64,000 bases of DNA from Paludibacteraceae bacterium (GTDB taxonomy: Bacteria > Bacteroidota > Bacteroidia > Bacteroidales > Paludibacteraceae), in the NCBI GenBank assembly GCA_017509715.1, contig JAFWOU010000001.1, forward strand, positions 1-64,000. The letters are read 5' to 3'. A program made the position numbers and the translations under genes. The notes under the pieces were generated by a model, which made no database searches, was not told the origin of the DNA, and was given only the letters and a program-made list of their open reading frames with translations. Positions 46,018-54,200 of this stretch are shown piece after piece. How positions within the stretch are numbered: the first letter of the stretch is position 1; each line of letters starts with the position of its first letter.

Positions 46018-46096
46018 ATTTAGGCGTAAAAAATCCAAAAATGCTTGCATAATTTGTGTTTTTACGGCTAAAGCTTGGCGTTTGCACCATAGTGCG

Positions 46097-46134
46097 TAAT
46101 AATCGTTCGAGCATATTTATGCGAGATAAGAATG
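46097..46134. repeat. Partial copy of a dispersed intergenic element
   Basis: TAATCGTTCGAG, then CGAGATAAGAATG, recur in the same order and spacing at 47078-47112. Confidence 0.7.
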
Positions 46135-46230
46135 TAAATTCGAGGTGGGACGGCTTGCCGTGTCGGTGCCGTCGAAATTATTCAAATCTGCAAGAATTTG
46201 CATGATTTTCTTGCTGATTATTGAAAAATA

Positions 46231-46262
46231 TTTGCATATGTCAAAAAAAATCTGTACCTTTG
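46231..46262 (+). promoter_or_regulatory. Promoter of the 43-residue gene
   Basis: TTTG (46231-46234), 20 bases, TACCTTTG (46255-46262), a consensus match followed by a leader of about 70 nt. Confidence 0.75.
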
Positions 46263-46339
46263 CAGCCGATTTGGATGCAAAGGCGTCACGCACATGCGTA
46301 CGTGCGCAATTAATCCACGAATTAAAAAGACTAACGAAT

Positions 46340-46471
46340 ATGAATCGTGAGGCACAACTCATTGAACCAGACTGGAAAACGCAACCTATGCGTGCTTGGG
46401 ATGATGTGTACGAGAATCTCTGTCGCGAGGTGGGTGCTGCTTATGGGCTGAATGATATTCGAGAGGCGTAA
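46340..46471 (+). CDS. Small protein of 43 residues, function unknown
   Basis: ATG 46340 to TAA 46471, downstream of a clear promoter. The peptide is not low-complexity: it contains DVYENLCREVGAAYGLNDI and has a balanced charge and likely helices. I do not recognise the family. The promoter and the ordinary composition are the case for it being real. The 39-codon frame after it may belong to the same transcript. Confidence 0.5.
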   Translation: MNREAQLIEPDWKTQPMRAWDDVYENLCREVGAAYGLNDIREA

Positions 46472-46479
46472 AGAAGGAA

Positions 46480-46599
46480 ATGGCGATACTATATTCGGTA
46501 GAAGGAAATATCTATACATCGCATAATGCCGCAGAGCATGATTATATATTAAATAACCGCCCTCACCCGAGGCGTAAAACCGGGTGCGTCAGATCTTAG
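46480..46599 (+). CDS. Possible small protein of 39 residues
   Basis: ATG 46480 to TAG 46599, eight bases after the previous stop and preceded by AAGGAA. Begins MAILYSVEGNIYTSHNAAEH; the end is Arg/Pro-rich and lies over a CACCCG/CGGGTG stem, so it may be non-coding. No family recognised. Confidence 0.3.
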   Translation: MAILYSVEGNIYTSHNAAEHDYILNNRPHPRRKTGCVRS

Positions 46600-47063
46600 A
46601 CGTAAAATGGGATGACATATTGACAAAAAAGCGTCTTGAATGCGCTTTGTTTTGGCTTCCTAGAATCTGGTAAATTCATACTAATCCAAAACATTGCGAC
46701 ACTGAGATGCTCATCTTGTGTATTGACGTACGCGCTATATGCGTGTACATATATACATAGAGCGTGGGCTTTCGTGTTGCTTGTTCGGATTAGAGGGCAA
46801 TACCAGAGCCTTAGGAAGCGGAACAGCAACATTGTAGTCCCGCTTTTTTGTGTATGTATATGAACGAAAAAGGGAACAGGCACCCATCAGTAACGTCCAG
46901 GATGATCGCGAGATGGTCGCGATAATGACAGGGGGAAATGCCGAGTAATATGTGAGTAAGGGGTAAGTAATACGAGCTATAAGTGAGGGAGGGGAGAGAA
47001 GGAATTAAGAGGGAGGTAAGAAGGACTTAAGTCGGGATGTGAATTCATCCACCCACCTGTGAC

Positions 47064-47125
47064 GTCAAGGATGCGAAATAATCGTTCGAGTTCGAAGAAC
47101 GAGATAAGAATGAGATGCGAACGAG
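47064..47125. repeat. Dispersed intergenic element (fullest copy)
   Basis: GTCAAGGATGCGAA, ATAATCGTTCGAG, CGAGATAAGAATG and GAGATGCGAACGAG in a row. Blocks 1 and 4 recur at 16142-16170, blocks 2 and 3 at 46097-46134; a diverged copy (GTCCAGGATGATCGCGAGAT) is near 46893. The internal CGTTC/GAACG arms can pair. Confidence 0.7.
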
Positions 47126-47407
47126 AATGACAAAGTGACAAAGTGACATAGTTGTGGCAAAGTATAAAGAGATGGAAATGAGACAGATACGTGGAAGTTT
47201 GCCACTTTGCCACTTAGACAACTAAAAAAGGACCAAGTGAAAAGGGGCCAAGTGGGCAGCTGCGCGGGGAGAGAATGGGTGAAAAAAGGAACAGGCTGTA
47301 ATGGAGGGGACCGAGCTGGACAAAGACCATGGGAAAAGCATGGGAAAACCATGGAACAACCATGGATTGACCCAAGGTCGGATAAGGGAGATAATATAAA
47401 AGTGCAA

Positions 47408-47437
47408 AAGTGCAGAAAGTGCAAAGCAAAAATAAGA
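47408..47437 (+). repeat. 30-bp direct repeat, left of dinD
   Basis: Begins AAGTGCAGAAAGTGC and ends AAAAATAAGA; identical over 30 bp to 48536-48565. A second shared block AAAAAAGGACCAAG is at 47224-47237 and 48566-48579. Confidence 0.85.
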
Positions 47438-47558
47438 TAAAAAGATAAGAGAGATGGCCGAGTCTCAGGCATAAAAGGAGGCAAGCGAACATTGACATAG
47501 TGATTCCATAAGGAATAATCGAAAAAATGCATTTTTACCGCATTTTGTTGCTCGAAAA

Positions 47559-47590
47559 TTTGCATATGTCAGAATTTTTTAGTAACTTTG
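47559..47590 (+). promoter_or_regulatory. Promoter of dinD
   Basis: TTTG (47559-47562), 20 bases, TAACTTTG (47583-47590); ATG 29 nt downstream. Confidence 0.75.
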
Positions 47591-47618
47591 CAGTGTTTTT
47601 GAAACATCTGCAAGAGAT

Positions 47619-48449
47619 ATGAAAAGTGAAGACATTTTAGCATTGTTTGAGCGGTTTGAGCAAGCTGCCACACGTATTAAGGATGTAGAGTGCTGGAGCG
47701 CACGTAGTATTTGTCCGTTATTGGGCTATGCCGATTGGCGCAATTTTGTGAAGGCGATTGAGAAGGCGAAAGAGTCTTGCCTTAACGCTGGAGAAAAGGA
47801 ATCCGATCATTTCGTTGGCGTCAACAAAATGATAGATTTACCCAAAGGGGCGACTCGTTCTATAGAGGATATCCTATTGACGCGATATGCTTGTTACCTG
47901 ATTGCACAGAACGGTGATCCGCGTAAACCGGAGATAGCTTTTGCACAAAACTACTTTGCTGTTCAGACACGTCGTGCAGAACTGATACAACAGCGAATCC
48001 TCGAGTCGGAACGCGTGTTGGCACGGAAGAAATTACGCGAGACAGAAAGCCGTTTGTCGAAAGTGGTGTATGAGCATGGGGTGGACGACAAGGGTTTTGC
48101 TATTATGCGTTCTAAAGGAGATGCTGCTTTGTTTGGAATGCCGACAAAGGATTTGAAAAACAAGTTCGGGCTAGAAAAACAGAACAAGCCATTAGCAGAT
48201 GTATTACCGACAATAGGTATCAAAGCAAAAGACTTGGCTGCAGAGATGACGAGTACGAATGTGGAGAACAAGAATATTCACGGCTTGAATCCTATTACAC
48301 GCGAGCATGTGGATAACAATATTGCGGTGCGGGAGATGTTGAGGAGCCGAGGTATTGAACCTGCACAACTACAACCGGCAGAGGATGTTAACAAAGTAGA
48401 AAGGCGCCTAAAGTCAGAAGAGAAGAAAGCCCTTCCGAAAAAGAAGTAA
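47619..48449 (+). CDS. dinD: DNA-damage-inducible protein D
   Basis: 276 residues. The N-terminal BRO-like part ([27 protein letters not shown], then [28 protein letters not shown]) and the C-terminal helical part ([23 protein letters not shown], then [16 protein letters not shown]) match DinD along its whole length. E. coli DinD is SOS-induced and modulates RecA filaments. Homologues often travel in mobile or defence islands, which fits the flanking 30-bp repeats and AT-rich surroundings. Has its own promoter and terminator. Confidence 0.9.
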   Translation: MKSEDILALFERFEQAATRIKDVECWSARSICPLLGYADWRNFVKAIEKAKESCLNAGEKESDHFVGVNKMIDLPKGATRSIEDILLTRYACYLIAQNGDPRKPEIAFAQNYFAVQTRRAELIQQRILESERVLARKKLRETESRLSKVVYEHGVDDKGFAIMRSKGDAALFGMPTKDLKNKFGLEKQNKPLADVLPTIGIKAKDLAAEMTSTNVENKNIHGLNPITREHVDNNIAVREMLRSRGIEPAQLQPAEDVNKVERRLKSEEKKALPKKK

Positions 48450-48468
48450 TTCTGCAACATAATAAATG

Positions 48469-48503
48469 AAAGCGATTATTCCGAAGCGAGTGATCGCTTT
48501 TTT
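48469..48503 (+). terminator. Terminator after dinD
   Basis: AAAGCGAT / ATCGCTTT stem around a 16-base loop, then TTTT. It isolates dinD from the TIR cassette. Confidence 0.75.
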
Positions 48504-48770
48504 GTTTGGAATCGATTATGTCACAGAATGTGCAGAAGTGCAGAAAGTGCAAAGCAAAAATAAGAAAAAAAGGACCAAGCTGGAGTGAAAGGGACTAAGC
48601 TGGAAATGCAATTTGCTTACGGGAATGGACCGATAATGGATCGGGAATGAATTGACAAAAGTGTCAAGAGTGCCAAAAGTGCCAAAGCAAATTTTTAAAT
48701 AAACCGGATACGAGCCGGGAAAGAAATAGAAAAAGATAATAAGAAAATACAGACGCCCAGAAAGAAAATA
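48504..48770. other. Spacer before the TIR cassette
   Basis: Holds the right 30-bp direct repeat (48536-48565), AAAAAAGGACCAAG (48566-48579) and a GTGCCAAA tandem (48660-48695). No TAnnTTTG promoter recognised, so the cassette's promoter is unassigned. Confidence 0.6.
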
Positions 48771-49961
48771 ATGGAACTCATTAAAGCCGATATGAGTATA
48801 GCGCAAAGGAAATATCAGAGTCGTTTAAATTTGTTCATTAAAAGATTGAAAAGACCGCTCAAGTTGACTGCAGAGACAATGACAAATGGATTTACTACCG
48901 AGCAGTTTTCTAATCGATTTCGGGAATTATACCCACAATTATGGTTGCAGATTAGCGAAACGTATGAAGATTTGAATGTGCTGAATGAAAATCGTGTAAG
49001 GAGACATTTGAAACCTGTGCCAAATATTTCAAACCCCGATGCTTTCTTGGCTGAACGTAGCAGGACCTTACTTGCAAAAAGGAGAGAGCAGATGAAAAAA
49101 ACGGAGACAAATGAGAATGCGGAAAAACTGTATACAAAATTACTTGAAAAAGCTCAACAATCAAAGAATAAAACTGAAGAAATAAAGAAAGAGTTATATG
49201 ATTTACAGTTATTGACTCCAGAGAAGTTTGAAGTTTTGCAGAAAGAATACTTTACATTGCGAAAATCAAAACCGCTGGAAGTAGATGAACGGTTGAATAT
49301 TTTACAGGAGGTCGCAAAGTATAAAAGTAAGGAGACTGTCAAATTTTTAAAGAAAATCCAAAATTGCGAAAGGAATTATAAATTGCAAGATTTTGCGTAC
49401 AAAGCATTATTAAACATGCACGCTCCGAATGTTTGGTTACATCGTCAATTTCGAGGAAAGATGAAGCAAACATATGGCTTAACTCCCCAAAAGATGCAAA
49501 CTCCTCAAGAGTTGCTTCGTAATATCAAGCAAGCGAAATGGCAAAAACATATGAGTAAAGATATTTTTATATCGCATAGATCTACAGACAAAGATGTTAT
49601 CAATAAGCTCAAAGATGTGCTTAATAAACAAGGATTTGATTGTTATGTAGATTGGATGTACGACAAAGAGCAATTACCTCGTGAATTGTCATGTAAGGAA
49701 ACAGCGGAAGTGCTGATTGAAAGACTAAAACAATCAAAAGCACTATTATACGTATTAACAGAAGATAGTCTAAAATCTCTTTGGATGCCTTGGGAATTAG
49801 GATATTTTAGTGCTTTAGATAGACCTATATACGTATATAAAGTTGTTGAATTAGAGAATATGCCTGAATATGTTGGGCTATATCAACAAGTTTGGATTGA
49901 AAATAGTACTTTAGGTTATAAGGAAGGCGATGTGTTTATTCCATTGAAACGCGAATATTAA
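48771..49961 (+). CDS. TIR-domain protein with long helical N-terminal region
   Basis: 396 residues. Residues 1-260 are charged and mainly helical, with no recognised domain. Residues 261-396 form a TIR domain: KDIFISHRSTDKDVINKLKD (box 1 and first helix), GFDCYVDWMY (second strand), ALLYVLTEDSLKSLWMPWEL (third strand, then the candidate NADase Glu at ~342 in WELGYF). Bacterial TIRs of this type cleave NAD+ or make cyclic ADP-ribose signals in anti-phage systems. An internal ATG at codon 261 could express the TIR domain alone. Base composition is clearly AT-rich. First gene of the cassette; its stop abuts the next ATG. Confidence 0.85.
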   Translation: MELIKADMSIAQRKYQSRLNLFIKRLKRPLKLTAETMTNGFTTEQFSNRFRELYPQLWLQISETYEDLNVLNENRVRRHLKPVPNISNPDAFLAERSRTLLAKRREQMKKTETNENAEKLYTKLLEKAQQSKNKTEEIKKELYDLQLLTPEKFEVLQKEYFTLRKSKPLEVDERLNILQEVAKYKSKETVKFLKKIQNCERNYKLQDFAYKALLNMHAPNVWLHRQFRGKMKQTYGLTPQKMQTPQELLRNIKQAKWQKHMSKDIFISHRSTDKDVINKLKDVLNKQGFDCYVDWMYDKEQLPRELSCKETAEVLIERLKQSKALLYVLTEDSLKSLWMPWELGYFSALDRPIYVYKVVELENMPEYVGLYQQVWIENSTLGYKEGDVFIPLKREY

Positions 49962-50483
49962 ATGACTTTGAATATGCCAGAACAGAAAAAGATCTATCCT
50001 TACGAGGAGTGTGAGCAGTATGTTAATTTACTGCAAGAGAATGTCACGCGAATGGCTGGTAATAGTGCTAATTGCAAAAATTGGTTGATAGTTATTATCG
50101 GCGGTATGTTGGCATTGTGTTTTTCTAATGACACCTCCTTAAATAATGTTCGCATTATAGTTATCATATCAATAATATTAACCATACTCTTTTATTTCCT
50201 TGATAGTTATTACCTTGGGTTAGAACGGAGATTCAAAAATGCAGAAAAGTTATTTATTAAACAGTGTAAAGATAATAATATTACTAATGTGTTAGTATTG
50301 TTCATGTCTTTTAAGCAAACTCTTGAAATAAAAGAAAGAACTCCAGATAGTTGCAATGACTTATTATCGAGAGCAAAAGAGCAACTTGTCGCAACGTTTA
50401 AAGCTGCATTCTCTCTATCTACAATAATATTTTATTGGTGTATTCTTATATCGTTAATTGTACTATATTTCAAAATAGCATAA
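49962..50483 (+). CDS. Three-helix membrane protein paired with TIR genes
   Basis: 173 residues, directly after the TIR gene stop (TAAATG); a second ATG four codons in is possible. TM helices at ~41-57, ~63-84 and ~149-171; an N-terminal amphipathic stretch and a cytosolic loop of ~65 residues. RMAGNSANCKNW and LDSYYLGLERRF resemble a widespread undefined family with RMAxNSxxxKxW and LDxYYLxxER motifs that I recall from bacterial genomes, and generally resemble SLATT-type two-helix effectors. No enzyme motif. A plausible membrane effector for a TIR-made signal; inferred from position only. Confidence 0.65.
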   Translation: MTLNMPEQKKIYPYEECEQYVNLLQENVTRMAGNSANCKNWLIVIIGGMLALCFSNDTSLNNVRIIVIISIILTILFYFLDSYYLGLERRFKNAEKLFIKQCKDNNITNVLVLFMSFKQTLEIKERTPDSCNDLLSRAKEQLVATFKAAFSLSTIIFYWCILISLIVLYFKIA

Positions 50484-50505
50484 AAATAAGACACAAATAA
50501 ATAGT

Positions 50506-51246
50506 ATGACAAAGAAATATCAGATATCATTACAGGAAGTTCAGAGTTTTATAAATTCTGAATTCAAGTACTTTGTTGCTAGAGCTATAAATCCATTCAA
50601 CGATAACGAGAAGAAAATAAAAGACCATTTAGATAAAGTGTTTGAGGACTACAAAAATGGTGCTATCTTAGATGGAGATTCCTTGCAAAAATTATTCTTT
50701 CCTACAGACTTAAAGCAGAAATATAAGATATTTATATCACATAGCGGCAAAGATTCGGAAGACATTAAAATGCTTGCAAATGTTTTAGAAAATATTTATC
50801 ACTTACCTTGCTTTGTTGACTGGATGGTATGGGGAAACATTAAAAAGTTGCAAGAAAAGATAGATTGGGAATTGTGTAGACATGCAGAAAAAGAAGATGG
50901 TGGTACTACTTATAGTTATGCAGATAGAAATTACACAACAGCTCATACGCATGCGATGCTATCAATGGCTTTGTTAGATATGATAGATCAATGTGATATT
51001 TGCCTATTTGTTTCAAGCAAAAACTCCACCCTTCCAGAAGCTAACTTTGGCGATATTAAAACTCTATCGCCATGGATATATGAAGAGATATCATATATGA
51101 ATCATATCGCTATAAGAAAAAGCAATATGTATTCTGAAGGTGGAGCGATACAGCCGATTAGAATATCACATCCTTTAGATTTGAGCGATTTCGATACATT
51201 AACATCCAAGAACTTGATAGCTACATTGAAGGCTTTGAATGATTGA
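50506..51246 (+). CDS. Second TIR-domain protein
   Basis: 246 residues. A short helical N-terminal part (1-70), then a TIR domain: KYKIFISHSGKDSEDIKMLA, HLPCFVDWMVWG, CDICLFVSSKNS and a candidate Glu pair at ~193-194 in SPWIYEEISYM. An insertion (~120-150, AEKEDGGTTYSYADRNYTT) enlarges the loop between the second and third strands. It differs clearly from the first TIR protein, so it is not a recent duplicate. 22 bp after the membrane protein gene; AT-rich. Confidence 0.82.
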   Translation: MTKKYQISLQEVQSFINSEFKYFVARAINPFNDNEKKIKDHLDKVFEDYKNGAILDGDSLQKLFFPTDLKQKYKIFISHSGKDSEDIKMLANVLENIYHLPCFVDWMVWGNIKKLQEKIDWELCRHAEKEDGGTTYSYADRNYTTAHTHAMLSMALLDMIDQCDICLFVSSKNSTLPEANFGDIKTLSPWIYEEISYMNHIAIRKSNMYSEGGAIQPIRISHPLDLSDFDTLTSKNLIATLKALND

Positions 51247-51294
51247 AATCTATTTTCTCAGAATAAATTAACAAAAATAAAATATAAAAACATT

Positions 51295-54200
51295 ATGAAA
51301 AAACATTTATTATTAAAATTATTAGCACTATTTGTTGTGCTGATAACAAGTATTGCTACCGCGGGGGCATACACGTATACCCCAACCGGTGCGGGGCAGC
51401 AGGCTGCGCAGACGCAACAGACGATGCAAAGTCAGCAGCCTGCGATCCAGAGCCATCAGATGATGCATGGTGGCAGCTCCTATCAGGGTCAGGTATATAC
51501 CCCCTTCAGTGGTGAGGTGCCGTCGAGTCAGAGTTCTCCGGCACGAATTAGCGGCCCGAGACGTGAGAAGATTGACACCGGTGATGAAGGTGAAGGTGGA
51601 GAAGGCGGTGAAGGCTGGCTCGACAAACCGGACTATGGTGGTACGGACCTGTCGCCTATCGGTGAACCTTGGATCATGGCGCTCTTTGCTTTGGCTTTTG
51701 CAGGAGTGATTGCTATCCGTCAATATAAACGTAAAACTGTCAAATCGATGAATATGAAAAATTCGACAAGTAAGTTTATTGCTACCTTGGCTTTATTATG
51801 TACCCTTGGTGTAGGGCAGATGTGGGCAAGTTTTTCTGGTGGAACAGAGGTTTTTCTTGACTTACAATACAATCAGGGTAGTGGGAAATGGGTTGATGCA
51901 GGAGCACGTTTTGCAATATATGTAGAGAAGGGAGGAGGATCTAAATGGGCAAGTATGGCTGCTCATGATGATGGGCCCAAAACCGGATCTGGAGCAGCAC
52001 TCATACATTCTGCCACTATTCCAGACGGTACGTGGGATAAATTGATCTTCGTTCGAATGAATGGAGGTAATTCAACTAATGATTGGAGTAATAAATGGGC
52101 ACAATCTGCAGATATTCTTGAGCCGTCTGGAAGTGATGGAAAGAACTGTTTTGTTCTAAATAGTGACTATTCCTCACCAAGTGGTTCTTGGCAATATGTA
52201 TCCTTAAGTGGAAGAACCATTTATTTTGACACTCGTAATTATAAAACTTGGACAAATCCGTATTTACGTATAGGTCGAAGCGATTATTGTTCTTCATATG
52301 CATTAACGAAAGTTGCCGGTACAGAATATTTGTGGTCATGTTCTTCTCCGGCATGGTCTAATTATCATGCTTATACTATTACCAATGCAGAAGGTCCAAC
52401 TGGTTCGTCTCAGAGTGTATATAACGAGAGCATGTCAATGAAGACCAACCATGTTGGTCAGAATATAACTCAAACGCGTTATATAACTCCTAATGGAACA
52501 GGAGATTCATATACTGGAGGACAATATTATACAATTAGTAATGAGACATCTGTCCCGTCTTATAAGATTTACTTTTCTGCACCAGCACACGGATCATTAG
52601 TCGTGGAGAAATATGATGGTTCATCGTATGTGGAAATTTCAGATGGTGATGCTGTACTTCCAACACAAAGAATTCGTATTACAAAGACTCCTGATACGGG
52701 ATATGAACTGAATACTTTTAGTGCAGGTAGCAACGTTACTTTAATTAGCGGTAATGATTATTATGTAACCGAAGACAATACTATTTCTGCTTCTTTCCGA
52801 GCAAAGACATACACAGTTACGCTGAATAAGGGTAATGGAACAAGTGCAGGTAATGTAACTTCTGTTTCGGCTACTTATGATGCTGTGTTAGGTACAAACC
52901 TAACGAGTACTGGTAATTTACCGACCATCACAACTAACGGATATGGATTTGCTGGTTATTTCAGCGGTGAAAACGGAACAGGGACACAATTCTACAATAT
53001 GGATGGTACTCCAACATCCAACGTATGGAATATTGATGAGGTATCTCCAACCCTTTATGCCTATTTTAAGCCAGCTGAGATGTCCTTGGCTTTAGCAGCT
53101 ATTACGATTGGAACGGGCGAAGGTGATTCTGCTACGGTAAGTATCACTCCTGCTGTAGGCTCGCCGGCATTTAATCAGGTAGGAACTATCATGTTCTGCT
53201 ATGACGTAAAAATCAAGAACGGTGCGTCTATGGATCCTCAGCCGGAAGGTCGCCAGTTCACCGAAGGTGGTGTATTGAAATATCGTTTTGCATCGCCGCG
53301 TTATAGTGGTAACTATACCTTGAACGTTAAACTGAGAGCAGGTAGTGATTGCAGCGGTGCACAAATCGATTCGAAAGATATTGATTTTATCGTTTCAGGT
53401 GATCATACCGTTACGATTCGCCATAAATGCGGCGACGTGGAGATCCACGAGCCTACTACGGTGACTATTCACCCGGGTGAGACGGGAAGTGCAGTAGGTT
53501 TTGAAGATGCGGATGTTTTTGGATATCATTTCAGTACATGGACTATTGGCGGCGCAAGTGGTGTGACTAAAGCAAGTGGAGAACTAACAGATCGAACGAT
53601 TACCATTAGTGCGATTTATGATGGAACGATAACAGCCACTTATACCAGACGTAATTTGATTTATTTCAAGAATACACTGAACTGGCCGGATGTTTGGATT
53701 CATTTCTTGGGAGCAAAGAAATGGGATACGACTCAAGGAACTGGAAACAGAGACCAAACAAATCGTAATAAACATATGACGCGTATCGGAGAAACGAACG
53801 TTTGGTACTTTGATTATACTGCTGCCGACATTACTCCAAATGGTTTCGAAGTATTTACAGACAGAAGCTTCCCCGGCGATGACAGTAACGGTTTTGGATA
53901 CTTCCATGGTACCTCTTCTGCTGATCCGGCTCTTGTGTCATTCCCAATAGTTTATGATAATACGGATGACGATGATACCCGCTATGGTTTCCATGCCGGT
54001 ACACCTATGTTCGTTCCTGTTGATCAAACACCTTATCAAACGACAGTAAACAGCGATGCAAATAAAATAGCAAACAACTATAACCGAGGTTATTGGCGAG
54101 AGTATGAGCCGGTGACGGGTAAGACAGGTTATACGTTGAAGGTGTATGACAGATGTGAGGCAACAGATCGCAAGGAGTTACAATCCAAAGCTATGACAGA

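Larger units (their letters stand above)
46600..47558. other. Non-coding, purine-rich, repeat-laden spacer
   Basis: Nearly 1 kb with no credible gene on either strand. A possible terminator lies at ~46625-46655 (AAAGCG/CGCTTT then T-rich). The rest is G/A-rich on the plus strand with short tandem repeats: GACAAAGT units (47127-47160), CCATGGGAAAA/GCATGGGAAAA units (47328-47365), AAGTGCA units (47400-47430), and copies of a dispersed element near 46890-46930 and at 47064-47125. Confidence 0.7.

Noticed and set aside
47065..47565. 166-codon hydrophobic frame on the minus strand of the spacer
   Set aside because: The hydrophobic look comes from the pyrimidine-rich strand (Phe, Leu, Ser, Pro codons); composition is repetitive and there is no promoter.
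47400..48700. CRISPR array
   Set aside because: Repeats here are short tandems or a single pair; there is no regular repeat-spacer pattern, and no cas gene in the window.
48771..51246. Calling the TIR cassette Thoeris
   Set aside because: Thoeris needs ThsA (SIR2 or macro-type effector). Neither domain is present, so only the looser term TIR-membrane cassette is used.
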